NCBI GenBank assembly: GCA_964007475.1 | Contig: OZ023275.1 | Span: 21,527,744-21,591,743 of the forward strand | Length of the DNA stretch: 64,000 nucleotides | DNA from: Hybos culiciformis | Taxonomy: Eukaryota > Arthropoda > Insecta > Diptera > Hybotidae | Direction: 5' to 3' | Part shown: positions 24,258-36,675 of the stretch, piece by piece | Layout: every line of letters starts with the position of its first letter | How positions within the stretch are numbered: position 1 is the first letter of the stretch | Position numbers and translations under genes: made by a program | Notes under the pieces: model-generated | What the model was told of the DNA's origin: nothing | Databases searched by the model: none | Seen by the model: the letters and a program-made list of their open reading frames with translations, nothing else

Positions 24258-25219
24258 TACACTCTAGAAAATCGATAGTTTTGGTCGTAATTTACGTCGA
24301 TTATCATGGTAATTTTTGATGTAATATTACCCTCGTTATTTAAGATTCAACTGATAAAGGCGTAAAAAAAATAAAAATCACAAAAAATAGTAAAATTGTA
24401 CAAGTTGTGTATTTTTTACATTAAAAATAAGGGTAAATTTATTCGTTTTTGTTTAAAAAATTACTCTTTTTGTATAAATTTACCCTTGTTGGCTTAAAAA
24501 TATGCACTGCTTGGTTTAAACTTAAAATTTTTGACTTAAAAATATAAGCTCCTTGGTGTAAGCTTACACTCCTTGGTTTAATTATTTGAACTCTCTGTTG
24601 TTAACTTACATCCTGTGGCTTAATAATATGTGCTCTGATATAAATTTACATTATATGGTTTAAAAATATACACGCCGTTTTGTAAGCATACGCTTTGTTG
24701 CTTAACATTGTACACTCTTGGTCTAAATTTACACCTGTGGTTTAATAATGAAAACTCTCTGGTGTAAACTTAAACTCTGTGGTTTAATACTGTTGTAAAC
24801 TTACATTCTATGGTTTAATGTATAGACCTTCCAGTGTAAACTTAAACTCTGTAGTTTAATGTGTACACTCCAGGTGTAAATTTAAACTCTGGGATTTAAA
24901 AAAGTACATCAGAGTTGTAAGTTGTAGGCATATTGTAAATCGCCAACACACCACACAGAAAATGTGTATACCAAATTTATATTTTCTATTTTATATGGTT
25001 TTTAAATTTCAATACCGTGGCCTAGTGGTAGAAGGAAGAAATTAGAAAAAAATTTAAATAATAAAAGAAATTAAAAAAAAAAATAAAAAAAAAATTCAAA
25101 AAAAAAAAAAATTCAAAAAAAAAATAATTCAAAAAAAAAATTTAAAAAAAAAATTATAATAAAAAAATTCAGAAAGAGAAAAAAAAGAAATCCAAAAAAT
25201 TTTTTATTTAATGTTTCTT

Positions 25220-25292
25220 ATGCGGTCTTCGGGATTCGAACCTGCGTCCTTAGCATTGTAATCCGCCAACGCTACCACTCAGCCACGGTATT
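25220..25292 (-). repeat. tRNA-like segment with perfect A and B boxes
   Basis: On the minus strand, TGGCTGAGTGGTAG matches the pol III A box and GGTTCGAATCC matches the B box exactly, at tRNA spacing. Acceptor and anticodon stems are not convincing, so it is best called tRNA-derived (SINE-like) sequence carried in the transposon. A truncated inverted copy of the A-box half is at 25011-25035. Confidence 0.65.
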
Positions 25293-25585
25293 AATATTTA
25301 AAAATTTTTTACGTCTTTTTGGTGTAAATTTAAATTACAACCTTTTGGCGTAATTTTTTGTTTAATATTACGATTTTATGTTGAAATTTTCTCTATTGGA
25401 AGTAATTTTGCGTTAATTTCGCGTAAAATTTGATGTAAAATTATTCTTTTCTAGAGTAATTTTACGTTACATCAAAATGCGTAAATATTTTGTGTTACAC
25501 ATGCAGAGTAAATTTACCACGATTATCGATGGTAATAAATTGCCATCGATAATCGTGGTAATTTTACATCAAAAACTTTCTAGAG

Positions 25586-26252
25586 CATGGGTGCACAAGT
25601 TTTTTAAGTGACGAGCCAAATTAAAATAAAACTATTTTACTGCGGGCCACAAGGGAAAAAATTATTTTTTATTGTTTTTTATATGTACATATTAAATTTT
25701 ACTTTTTTTTAATAATTTTGGAAATATTTGGAACTTATTGTGTTGTAGCCAGTCCGTTATACGTAGCTTGATTTTATTTATATTCATAATTGTGAAGATT
25801 TGTTCACATATATACGTTGAACAAAACAAAGATGCGTAACGTCCCGCCGTATCATATAAATTTGGGTACTTGTCCTTATCCAAACATAGATAAAAAATTT
25901 TTTTGTCGCCGTCATTAAATTTTTGTTTTAATATTTCGCAGGATTGCAAGTATGTATATTAATTCCAATTGTAGATGAGGACTAGCTTCTTCTGGATTTA
26001 TTGAAAAAGGATTCGAAAATACTTTAAAAACGAATTTATTTTTTTTAAAATCCTCGAATCATTTCTTAAAAATTTCTATTAATTTTCCAATCTTAATAGC
26101 ATAAAGTCGACTATATATTTTATTTTTAATAAAACTGGCAATTTGGGAAATGAAAAGATTGACCTTTCTTCTTTTCAAAGTAATAAAAAATATGGTATGA
26201 GCTGCGGGCCGCAAAATGCATCATGAAGGGCCGCATGTTTTGTGCACCCATG
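25586..26252 (-). mobile_element. hAT element remnant (667 bp) inside the Tc1-like element
   Basis: Perfect 13-bp inverted ends CATGGGTGCACAA / TTGTGCACCCATG are flanked by an exact 8-bp duplication TTCTAGAG (25578-25585, 26253-26260). The duplication is part of the host element's terminal repeat, proving the order of insertion. It keeps the transposase tail on the minus strand (25692-25949). Confidence 0.92.
25692..25949 (-). pseudogene. hAT transposase C-terminal (dimerisation) fragment
   Basis: The frame includes YPNLYDTAGRYASLF, then STYICEQIFTIMNINKIK, matching the conserved hAT C-terminal dimerisation region (pattern FGSTYxCEQxFSxMNxxK) found in ZBED5/GTF2IRD2-like transposases. The DDE catalytic region is missing and the element is only 667 bp, so it cannot be active alone. 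The assigned start is arbitrary because the fragment is 5'-truncated. Confidence 0.85.
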
Positions 26253-26604
26253 TTCTAGAGTGTATGGCTAATCCAGCAACGGCTTTTCCGCGTGTCCATG
26301 CGGGGCTTCAAGGATTAAAACCCGGTTTTTCGTAACTTAATCTATGAATACGCGATCAAAGGCCTTTTTGCGTGTACCTACGAATAGATATTGTATGTGC
26401 TTTGAAAAGTATATAACCATATATATCGAGAAATTTTTTGATGAATTAAATTGGATTTAACTTATCGACCAATGAGATACAAATAAGAAGTGTTACAAAT
26501 TAGAATTTTGATTCAAAGCGAGCCATAAAAGCGATAATGTGATAAAGTTTTTATTGGAACACGTACATTACATAAATGTTTGATAAAACTTTGACTTTTT
26601 AATT

Positions 26605-26681
26605 ATTTTATACAAAATACTTATTCTCGATTTCTTACTTTCAGATTCCTCCAAATCCACAAAACAATTTGTATCGCAATC
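26605..26681 (+). promoter_or_regulatory. Putative core promoter and 5' leader of gene B
   Basis: TTTATACAAAA, then TTTCAGATTCC ending its TCAG at 26644, then a short leader to the ATG at 26682. The block is nearly identical to that of gene A. The same caveat applies: it could be a 3' splice site. Confidence 0.45.
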
Positions 26682-29600
26682 ATGACGAAAGTTTATTACA
26701 TTTTCGTTATTTTAGTATTTATATGTTTTTGCGAAAATGTCCAATGTGATTATAGTTATGCAAGTGGTACCGCAGTTTGGGAGGATGAGTACATTAGTAC
26801 ATCTAATTTATATTGTACAGATGCAGACGAAGATCTTTACGTAGATCAAACCACTGGTATTACTTACATATACTACAGTGATGGAAATTACTATATAGCT
26901 CAAAGTGACAGAAATAAAAAATATGATTTTCAAGAAGGTGATGTGTATATTTATAGAGGGCGACATATGGATCCCCCCGCAAAACCAATAGATATAACAG
27001 CCTATAAAAATTGTATTCGTGATCAGCCTATCGTTGCTGCTAGTACTGATTTGGATGCTGAAAATTATTTCAGTAGAAAAAAAATTGCTGATGAAAATAT
27101 GAATAGAAAATTTAATGCAGCTAGGAATTTTGCTAAAGATGCGAATTCACATACAGACAACGATAAAATGTTTTTGAAATTGATTGAAAAGAAAGAGAAA
27201 GTTTTCTCAACAAATTATGAAGATTTATTTAAAGAATTTAAATCGCATCTAGAACTCTTGAATGAAGCAAATAATGAATATTGTTCTTTTATAGATTTTA
27301 TGAAAGTACTCGCGAATTATTGTTTTGAAAAAAAAATGACTCAAATATGCATAAACATGCCGAAAGTTAATAAAAATTCAAATGATCAACAGTTGCAAAA
27401 CTCTATGATGTATTTTCAAAGATATTATAATTTAATTTTTCTAAGGACAAATATTTTCGAAACATTTTATTTAACTCATAAACAATTTCCCAGAATGTTC
27501 AAACAAATGATAAGAGCTCAGGTATCAAGAACAGAACTTGTATCACAAATTAATGAAGTAATTGGACAGACAAGAAGTGTAACCGCATCAGTTATTAACT
27601 CGATTGCAGTACCAATATGTGAAGCAATATGTTGGGGGCGTCAAGAAGATCCTTTAATAACAAATTATTATAATACATTTGCTGGATCAACTGAATTGTT
27701 AACGGATTTTGAATTCGATTTACTAATTGAACTGTTTAATACATTATTGGCTGATTTAAAAATATTAATAGAAGATAATAAAATAGTCGTACAAGGAAAT
27801 TATCTTGAATTAGCAGAATTAATAAACGATAAGAGAATAAAAACTGAATTAGATAAGCAACAATATAGTTCACTAGAAATCTATTCGTATCAAAAAATTT
27901 CCATGAGTGAACTGTTCGTAGCTAACTTAAATTTTCCAAGTATACAAATTGTTATAATTTCGCCCAGTTGTGATTTTCATACAAATCGACGAATGGATTT
28001 CATTTTTTCTAAAAAAGCGTTAATTATATGTGGATTTTTAGAAACTTATGTTGAAGGAATAAACATGAATTGTGGAGGTAAGAATTACACATTAAATAAG
28101 TAAGAAAAAAATATTCTATTCAAATCGAAGAGAACTCCTTTATCTGCAAATTTGTTATAATTATTTGTTATAATTAATAAACTGTTATATCGTATCTGCT
28201 GTGCCCATCCCAAAATGTCTCATACTGCTTTCTGGGTATGCACTCTGAAAAAAAAACATCGTTGGAAAATTAGCTATAGGAACCAGGTTAAAAGAACCAG
28301 GAAAAAAACTCTACTGTTACAGCCGTCCCCAACGTCCCCAATTTTTTCTTTTTAACTTTTTAATATATCTGTTCATGTTCATATTACCATAAAGGAAGTA
28401 TAAATAGAGGAACTAGTCCCATACAAAAAATGTTAATAAAATAGTGAAACAAAAAATCCATATCACAACCTCATGAGCTTTTTTTTTTGTATTTTTTAGA
28501 CTTCCACTCTCACAAAAGCTTTTAAAACTTTAAAAATTGTATAGAACTGTTGTTATTTTTGAAGTATTAAGAGCATTTGTGAGAGTGGAATTCTCAAAAA
28601 ATACAAAAAAAAAAGCTCATGGGGTTGTGATATGGATTTTTTGTTTCACTATTTTTATTAGCATTTTTTGTATGGGACTAATTCCTCTATTTATACTTCC
28701 TTTATGATATTATTATAGCAATATGTGTCATAAAATTTCAAAAAAACACATGAGGTGACACCCGACAGAAGCAAAGCTTTTTTTGGTGTTTAATTTAATT
28801 TTGTATATTTTATGAAATGAGTATTATATACAAAATGTGAAGCTTTGAACTGAACACATTCTTTATTTATCAAATTTTTGAAACAAACAAATAACAAATA
28901 ATTACAAGGCAAGAGAATTGAACTCCACAGATATTTAGATACGTCACAATAATGTAGTTATTAAATAAAAAGATGATGTTAAGGTCAGGAATTAATGCCC
29001 CGCCGACAAGAAAATCACGCAGACCTCTGTGCTAGGCATTTTCGTTTTTTAAACGGAATGCTAAAATTTGTGTTCGTGTTTGATATAACACAATTCCTTG
29101 TTCGCACCTAGAAATACTTTCGAAAAAGTGGAGATAATCGCCGCCTTTTTTCATTCTTCCACTCGAATAATTTTTCTTTTCACAAGATTATTTAAAAAAA
29201 ATTTAATCTTTTGTCCAAAGAACAAAAATTTTTTAAGATATTTTTCGTTCGTATAAATTTTATATAATTATTTTTATTTAATTTATTAAACGAAATAAAA
29301 TATTCATTTGTTTTTTAATATAATCGTAATTTGAGTTATTTTAATTTTTTTAAATAAGTAACGTATTTAACGCTGTACTCAAAAATATTTTTTATGACGC
29401 GCTCTATATATTGAGCTCAATTTTTTTATAAATTTATTTTAAAATTTCCGGTTTTTTTTTACTTTTTTTTGCGCGCCAGTTTTTTTCAGTGAATCAAATT
29501 TAATTAAATTCTGTCGGTTGATTTTGGAAAAGAATCGGAAAGAGAAGTTCGATCGATTTTACTTATATAACGGATTTAATTTATTTTAAAGAGAAATAAA

Positions 29601-32600
29601 ATTATATAATTTTATTGAGAAACAAAATTATAAAATTAAATTTTTTATATCTACAGATTTTAAGTTTCTATTGTTTATCTCTACGTAACTATTTGGAAGG
29701 TATTGGTTCGATTAATTTTGTGGGGCCCAACGCGTCTGATTTTGAATTGTTTTTGGTCTATAAAGGACACACAATTCTTTTTAATTACATATTTAAATAT
29801 TTATTTTATTGTTTGCTTTGCGTAAACAGGGGTGTCATACCTCCCGCCATCGGCGGGAACCTCCCGCTTGGACTACATTATTCCCGCTTCCCGCTTACGC
29901 TTCTAAATTCCCGCCAGCACTTAATTCGTTAATTTTTATTTTTATTTTATGGCAAAACGCAGACAAAAGAGTTCCCCATCAACTTTTGGTTCGCTTGAAC
30001 CGAATTCGCATTTATGTTTATAGGGTTTGAACTTTTTTATATTGTTTATAGTGTTTAAACTTGTTTATAATGTGTATAGGGTTTAAACTTGTTTATATTG
30101 TTTATAGAGTTTAAAAAGATTTTGAGTTACGAAAATTTTATTTTACTTTAAAAGGCTGTCACACTTCGGCTTTTTAATGGCTTTTTAAAAAAAGCTGGTT
30201 TGTGGCTTTATCCATACAAATAGCTAGTGGCTTTTCAAAAAGCCACTAGAAAATGAGGAATCAAATAACAAATGAGCACTGAGAAAAAAATAAACTAACA
30301 ATTCGTCTATCTAGTTCTTAAGTGCCGTATACGCATTTTGGCACTTTTAGAGTTAGGGATTGCGTCATACTAACTCGAAGGCGATCTTTCGAACGCTCTT
30401 CTCGAAATTTCAATAGCTCCTTCCGTTCTCGAGATATTTTTCCCCTATTTGACGTACATGCTAAATTGGAACGAATTGTTTGAGTCTTGCAACTTCAAAC
30501 TCAATTTGCCAAAAATACGAAAAATGCGTAAACGGCACTTAAGAACTAGATAGACGAATTGCATACTTTTAGGAAGTTGGCGGCAATTTTTTGTCAAAAA
30601 CGAAAAAAAAAAACAAAAAAATTCCCGAAAAAAAAGGGAAAAGATATTACAAAAAGAGAAAAGAAAAGAAAAAAACCAAAAAGTGCAAGTGTGAACGCAT
30701 TTAAAAAAGCCGTCATGAGTAGTGGCTTTTTAGTTGTAGTGTGACTCGCTTATTAGGTTCTTAATAATTTTTTCCCGCCGAATCACTTTATAAATATGAC
30801 ATCCCTGTGCGTAAAGGACTTTGAAATTAAAAAAAAAAACAAATTTAATTTTACAGTTCAAACTCGTGTATTAGACCATTCAAAACTCAATGATGATTTT
30901 GGTATAGTTATGAAGTTTGCAAGTCAAGGAGCCGAAAATGCATTAAAAATAGGTAGCTCTCAGACTGACAAAATAGAACAGATTCTACAAATGGGTGACA
31001 GTTATATTTATAAACAGGAAAATTATGAGAGTCTAAACTTACGCTTGATAAGTTTCCAAACCCATGTTCCAGTATATTTTCCAAATGATCTATGTAAAGA
31101 ACTATTCACTGACACTGATGAATTGAAAGCAGTTTTAAATTATAAAATCAATCTCCGCATGAATACTAAAGATTATTTAATTAAACCAATAGATGTTGGA
31201 TTTCTTAAGAATTTAGATGAGCATAGCAATATGACAAAATATCATAATATTGGAAGTTTTTTTGAAGAAGTTGAACAATTAGAGTTATATTATTTGGAAT
31301 ATAAAGATGAGCTTAATTTTCTACCATATTATTTATCATTATATCAAAGAATTGAACTTTTACGTAGTAGTGAACAAAATGACGAACTTCTTCACTTCCT
31401 TAATGAATTTGCAGCAACAGTTGATAATAAAATATGCCTTATTAAAAAGGGGAATCCGGGTTTAATAGTTGATGTTGGTGGATTTTTAGAAATTGTAAGC
31501 GATGATTTTGAAGAATTAAAAAATGAAAAACGTAATCAATTAATTTTAAATAGAATTGAACAAACTAATGAAGATTATATTAAAGAATTAAAAATGAAAG
31601 TTGAAGAAGGTTTTAATTATGTGGAAAAAAGAATAAAACCAGAAGTGGAAAAGAATCGCAGAGAATTGATAAAAAAATTCAAAGTTGATTTTGATCGAGA
31701 AGTCACAACTTACATAGACAAAGCAGAAGAAGAGAAAAAAGAACTTCAAAATAAATTATTAGGAGCTATATTTGGTTCTATCTTAAGCTTTATTGGAATG
31801 GGTATGTTCTGTTTTTTATTTCAATTTCAAATTTATGTGTACATTAAACATAACCATTAATATTAATATAGCTACTCTCTGAAGTAAACCAAATTTTGGC
31901 TAGTATATAGTGCATAAAACTAGCACGAGCAACTCGATTACGAGCAACTAGTATCTAGTTTGAAATCTAGCTTTTTATCAAAATTTAACTAGATAAAAGC
32001 TAGGGCTCCAAGTCAAATTTGGTTTAAAGAGAGATAAATCATAAATCATAATTCATATCTTCTATATATATAAAATGGAAAAAAAATAGTATTAAATAGT
32101 GTCGTTAATCTTAAACAGTCGTTAGGTTGAGAAAATTTCTAAAATAGGCTATAGGAACGACATTTTATAAATATCCTAACTCTAAACGGCCAAAATGATT
32201 GAAATCAACGGATTCAAACTTTCTTTTTATTATTAAAAAAAACGGTCATAATAAAAATTTTATTTTTGAGGTTTTCATAAAAGTTCTACAAAAAATTACA
32301 CCATAATTGTTCTTGAGCTTTTGTTGTTGCTTTTTATTTTAAAATAGAAGTGGAATATGATAGTCAATCTAATCCGAAAAATTTAAAATATGTCATTTCC
32401 GGATATTTTTTCTTTTAGTCCAATGCTTTTTTCTTTTATATAATTGATTAACTTTATTACAGCTTTATCCTGTTTTGGTGGGCCTATTGGAATGGCAGTT
32501 GGTGGTATTATTTCTGGTGTAGGTGGTCTTGTTACTGGCTTATCAACTAGTAATTTGCCTAGTTCGAAAAATTACGGATCGAACTTAGATGCTGCCAAAA

Positions 32601-34129
32601 ATTTTGTTTCAGAAACAAACAGAAAGACAATTACCGATCTAAATGAGCGTGTAAGACTTTTAGAAGAAGCCGATACTCCCGAAATCGATACTGAATTCAT
32701 TAGTACTGTTAAAGCAGAAATACAAGAATTGAATTTTACAAAGGCTGATAATTATCTTAATAAAAAAACTGAAAAGTTGTTAAAGAATAAAAGCTTGAGC
32801 GGATTTCAACTTAAAAAAATTAACCTTTCTAAAGGAATTGGATTTGCAGGAGATGCAGTAAGTGAAATCGCAAGTTCTTATAATTCAATATCTGTAGTAA
32901 CTGATGCAATAGAAGCAAAGGAACTGGAAATACAACAATTGAATTCATTAAAGAATACCGTTCGTGATTCATTCGTACCATTTTTGCAACAAGCTACCGC
33001 AAACTTGGTTAATGGTATTGACGAGCTAAAAACTCAGAGTAAAATAGCGTTATTAGTTAAATCTTTTGAAATAAAGGACAGTTTAAATGACCTTCAAGAC
33101 AAAATTAAATCATTAACTGCTAATTTTAAAATGCAGGGTGATGTAATCGAATTGGCTGGAAAACTACAGAGAGGAATAGAGTTAATTATAATCATATTCG
33201 ATCAAATTCAAAGTTATGAAGAACAAATGCGTTCTTCAAAAACTGTGAGTGATATGTTTAGTGCCCAATACACAGAACATGCTTATAGTAATATGGAACT
33301 TCAAATGAAGTATAGACAAATACGTTGGATGGTTCAGGCCAACATAGTAATTGACGAATACAACGAAGCTTTCAATGCCATGAAGCATATTACTTTTCCG
33401 TTTTTCGAAAATTATGTAACTAGTAACCACGATGACTATATTCCAGATAATTTTAATGAAACATTCGATTTATTGGGATATAAAATTAAGAATTTCAGGC
33501 ATGAGTTTAACAAAATAAAAATGACATCTGGAGATGTAGTTCAAATGAAGCAATTTTATTATGATACGACCCAAAATGATAAACCATTTTATCAATGGAA
33601 CAGTGAAAAGAATCCAGACACACTTTTAGGACTGTTTAGTGGAGAGGAAGTTATTTTGGAGCCAGATGTTTCGAGTTTTCCTTATAATGCCGTCAAATTT
33701 AGAACTTTTTCTTTTAATTTATTCCATACTGATGTCGAAAAGAGAAAGGTATTAAATCGTATATTGAATTTTTTCAAAATAAAAATGACCTACATGGGTG
33801 ACGGATATTATAAATGTAAAAATGAAATATTTATTATACCAACAAAAGTACTTGTAATGACTGAATCTTTTAAACAAAGAAACCAAAGACCTGTTTCCAT
33901 TGATTCAATAAAAGATATGTTGGAAGGTTTACCAGCTATGCTAAGTCCATTCGCTACTTGGAAACTTCAACTATTACCTCTGAACTCTATTAACAAAACG
34001 ACTCAGTTAAAGAAATTTTACAGAACTGATGGAAACCAGCTAAGTCTTGTTCTAGAAGGAACTGGATCTTATGTAGAGGAGTGTCCTCCAAATTTGAATA
34101 AATTTTATAAATCTTCTGAATATGATTAA
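26682..34129 (+). CDS. Gene B: paralogue of gene A (3 exons, 1335 aa)
   Basis: Exons 26682-28077, 30857-31801 and 32463-34129, with the same donors, acceptors and phase-1 joins as gene A. Intron 1 is expanded to 2779 bp by a foldback element and a hAT; intron 2 is 661 bp. The signal peptide is residues 1-22. The N-terminal domain differs from gene A (DYSYASGTAVWEDEY start; STDLDAENYF linker shortened by about four residues). Exon 1 is the most divergent of the three between about residues 235 and 285. The hydrophobic segment spans residues 766-808. Exons 2 and 3 are intact with no stop or frameshift. Function unknown, as for gene A; the reading-frame integrity of all three copies suggests each is or was recently functional. 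Confidence 0.85.
28388..28706. mobile_element. Foldback element in intron 1 of gene B (319 bp)
   Basis: The arms, each about 130 bp, are inverted copies beginning CATAAAGGAAGTATAAATAG, with a loop of about 55 bp. The near-duplicate ATATTAC (28381-28387) and ATATTAT (28707-28713) flank it. Gene C has the uninterrupted site (CATATTACTATAGCAATATG near 45627), confirming insertion. Superfamily not assigned. Confidence 0.8.
29827..30807. mobile_element. hAT element in intron 1 of gene B (981 bp)
   Basis: The ends CAGGGGTGTCATA and TATGACATCCCTG are inverted with one mismatch. A perfect 8-bp duplication TGCGTAAA flanks it (29819-29826, 30808-30815). The equivalent site in gene A (about 15245) is empty. 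The right end lies about 50 bp before the exon 2 acceptor. It contains a nested MITE (30299-30561) and repeated GGCTTTTTAAAAAGCC-like motifs. No transposase is seen. Confidence 0.9.
30299..30561. mobile_element. MITE nested in the hAT element (263 bp)
   Basis: Inverted arms of about 40 bp begin CAATTCGTCTATCTAGTTCT and continue through TTAAGTGCCGT.TACGCATTTT, with one mismatch seen. No clear target duplication could be set, so the superfamily is open. Confidence 0.7.
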
Positions 34130-34926
34130 AGAAAGACAGTTTTTACTTATGTAATTAAAATAAGCGTCAGACTTATTATGGAGAAATCGTCATAATTATA
34201 TTCTTAAATTAAATATTTATGATTAACATTTTTTTTATAAAAAATTATTGTAAAAATTTTTTAGAAATTGTAAAAATTTCTAAAAATATGTACGCAATTC
34301 GCAAAAATATGCGCAGAACTTTAGATCTGAATTTTAATATCATTATTAGCTTAAGTGGTTTTTGAAGAAATCAATTGAAAATTTTGTTTTTAAAAATTTT
34401 ATTTTATTATGCAATATTAAATTTTATAATTGAATGAATTTTTATATTTTTTTGTAATTTCTTAATGATATGGTTAATTTAGTTACAATTCTAGTTAATC
34501 AAAAATATTTTAAATGTTAACGTACGTAAATAAATATATATGTTAACGTACGTAAATAAATATAAACAAAAAAAAATAAATTTGAACATTTCAAATAAGG
34601 AAAATCTTTTTCAAAAATTTATTTTTGCTTTTGTCTTCTTGCTATAAAAGTATACCATAAAGCGTAATGAAAACATTAAAATGAGAAATAAGGTCTAATT
34701 CGTTGATTTTCTGAATCAGGCTCTGTTTCTCATCTCAATATGAAATAAAACCTAATAAGCTTTTAAAAAGTTAAAGAAAACAGTAAATTTTTGATTCTTA
34801 ACTTTAATTTTTACTTATTTATTTTTCATTAAACTTCAACTTTACTTTATCCAGATTTTTTTTTTATTCTGTTTTAAGATTCCAAAAAATATTTGTAATT
34901 TATATAAAAATTTTAAAAATCAGTCT
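34130..34926. other. 3' flank of gene B
   Basis: Matches the 3' flank of gene A but lacks the TTAA-flanked element present in A and C, and lacks about 400 bp before the F-box-like frame. A short direct repeat TGTTAACGTACGTAAATAAATA occurs twice near 34515-34562. Confidence 0.6.
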
Positions 34927-35316
34927 TTGTTTTTGTCATCAAATTTCGCGCCAAAAAAAAGAAAAGGTATTTTTCCCTCTCCATTCACAATTAATATTGA
35001 AAATTTTCCAAATGAATTACAAATGGAAATTATAGTAGAAGGAATTGAAGTTATAGAATTTTATAAAAAATTGGTGAATTCAGATAAATTTGCGATGATT
35101 AGAAACACATTCATACAAAATTGTATCTTTATTTTCCACAAGATTTTGTCTTCGAAAAAAGTTTTTTTCTTTGAAGAAGCCGACAAAACGAAAACATATG
35201 GAAGCAGTTTAACAGACTGCAACAAATATAGTACTAAATATTACGTATATACTAAATATTATGTACATTTTTTATGTACTAAATATTATGTATATTTTTT
35301 TATTTTTTATGATTAA
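34927..35316 (+). pseudogene. F-box-like paralogue in unit B, start codon lost
   Basis: The frame repeats the unit A protein: FAPKKRKGIFPSPFTINIEN, then FPNELQMEII, then FYKKLVNSDKFAMI. A deletion relative to A joins CAGTCTTTGTTTTTG directly to TCATCAAATTTCGCGCC and removes the ATG found at 20074; the open frame begins at TTG with no upstream in-frame ATG that I could find. Insertions near the end (FFFEEAD; TKYYVYTKYYVHF) lengthen the tail. It could use an internal ATG within the F-box core, but a pseudogene is more likely. Confidence 0.5.
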
Positions 35317-36497
35317 TTAGCCATAGCATTTCGCGGCTCATTGACCAACCCGAGTTGTAAAAATAGGCCGATTATAAAAAATGGTGGCACGGGCACGGTA
35401 CTTCCTTTTTTTCAACTAATTTTATATTTTTTTTACTAATTAGAGTAAATTAATTAAAAAAACTAAATGTAATGTTGTTTTTAGCTACATTTTTAGCTAT
35501 TTCAAATGCATCAAAAAAATTAGCTGTTTTTTTAGCTATTTTGGAAAAAAAAGGTTGGGCTACATTGAGCGTCACAAATGCCCGCATCAACTCGACAGTC
35601 GTTCTTACCTTTCATTCCTGAAAAAAAATCTCAAGATAGATGTTGCCTGTTCGAGATCGAAATTTTGCTAGCGTCAGCCACTGGTTCGATTTGAATTATA
35701 TATATACATATAGCTAAAAACATCCTACGCGGCATATAAAAATAAAAGTACTGATTTATTTATATAATGCACTTAAAAAAAATATTATTTTTTCTAAAGA
35801 ACTATATTTCTGATTTTTTTATGGTTTTGAACTAGAACATCAACATTTTTCCACGAAAAGATTTGTACGAATGGAAATCTGGTTGAAAATTAATCAAAAT
35901 TAAGTTTAATAAGATGTATTTGTTTTAATCAAGTAAATATTTTCCTGTTTGCGTAAAAATTTTGGATTTTATTAAGTTCGCAAATAATTTAACAATATAT
36001 TTTTATTTGTTTTAAAATTTTAAACTTATTGGCAAAACAGTATTAAGCAATTTTATTCAAGTTTTTTTTGAATTTTAGCATATACTCAAGGTTAAAGCGT
36101 TAGAGATACACAATAATGATGAACAAATTAAAATTTTCTTTGCGCTATTTTTTTTATAGATTTGGAGAGGTCTAAGTATGTAACAAATTGAAATTTAAAA
36201 AAATAATAAAAAATTATTACCTTAACCTATAGTATATAATTATTGTATAAGATCAGAATAAGAATAAGATTTAACAAAAAAGTAACATTTGAAAAAAGTA
36301 AAAAGCTATAAGCATTGTGTAAAACTGAAAATATTATTTTATTTTATATATTTGAAAGTTATTCACAAAATATATATATACTTCAAATCTTAAATTAAAT
36401 GTTACAAAGTTTATGAAAAATAAAAAGCTAAAACTAGTTGAGCAAATAAATTCATTTCTACATAAAATAAAATTATATACTCTCATCCCTCACATGC
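35317..36497. other. Intergenic DNA between units B and C
   Basis: Repeats unit B's 20460-22440 with two deletions; GCGTAAAAATTTTGGAT is followed directly by TTTATTAAGTTCGC near 35970, where unit B has about 760 bp between them. No gene. Confidence 0.6.
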
Positions 36498-36675
36498 ACC
36501 ACAATGTTTTCAAAGATCGCACCATTCTTATAACAGACCCGTAGTTCGCGATGAAGTTATATTATGTTTCAAAGTTTTATTTTTGAACCACTTTAAGAAT
36601 AATGTTTGATTTCGGAAAGAATCTTTCAAAATATAATCAACGTATTAGTTCGGTTCTGATTTGTGTTCTCATTAA

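Larger units (their letters stand above)
24260..26262. mobile_element. Tc1/mariner-like TA-flanked element, copy 2
   Basis: Begins CACTCTAGAAAATC and ends CTAGAGTG, flanked by TA (24258-24259, 26263-26264). Unit A shows the empty site as CCTATGGC near 12496, so the TA duplication is read directly by comparison. The interior has degenerate TTTACACTnTGTGGTTTAA repeats (about 24440-24930), A-rich tracts and tRNA-like sequence in two inverted pieces (25011-25035 and 25220-25292). A hAT element (25586-26252) has landed exactly in the right terminal repeat. Confidence 0.9.
24031..26540. repeat. Long inverted repeat upstream of gene B, loop occupied by transposons
   Basis: Left arm about 24031-24154, right arm about 26412-26540, equivalent to the arms at 12284-12780. 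The loop here carries the Tc1-like element with its nested hAT, which enlarges it by about 2 kb. Confidence 0.65.
20900..35730 (+). repeat. Tandem unit B of the triplicated locus
   Basis: Holds gene B and a degraded F-box-like copy. It has gained a Tc1-like element, a hAT nested within that, a foldback element and another hAT. Start-codon distance from gene B to gene C is 16967 bp. Ends are approximate. Confidence 0.8.

Noticed and set aside
25220..25292. Functional tRNA gene
   Set aside because: A and B boxes are good, but the stems do not form a proper cloverleaf and it sits within a transposon.
29615..30030. Two open frames in intron 1 of gene B
   Set aside because: Cross the left end of a hAT insertion and have no counterpart in genes A or C.
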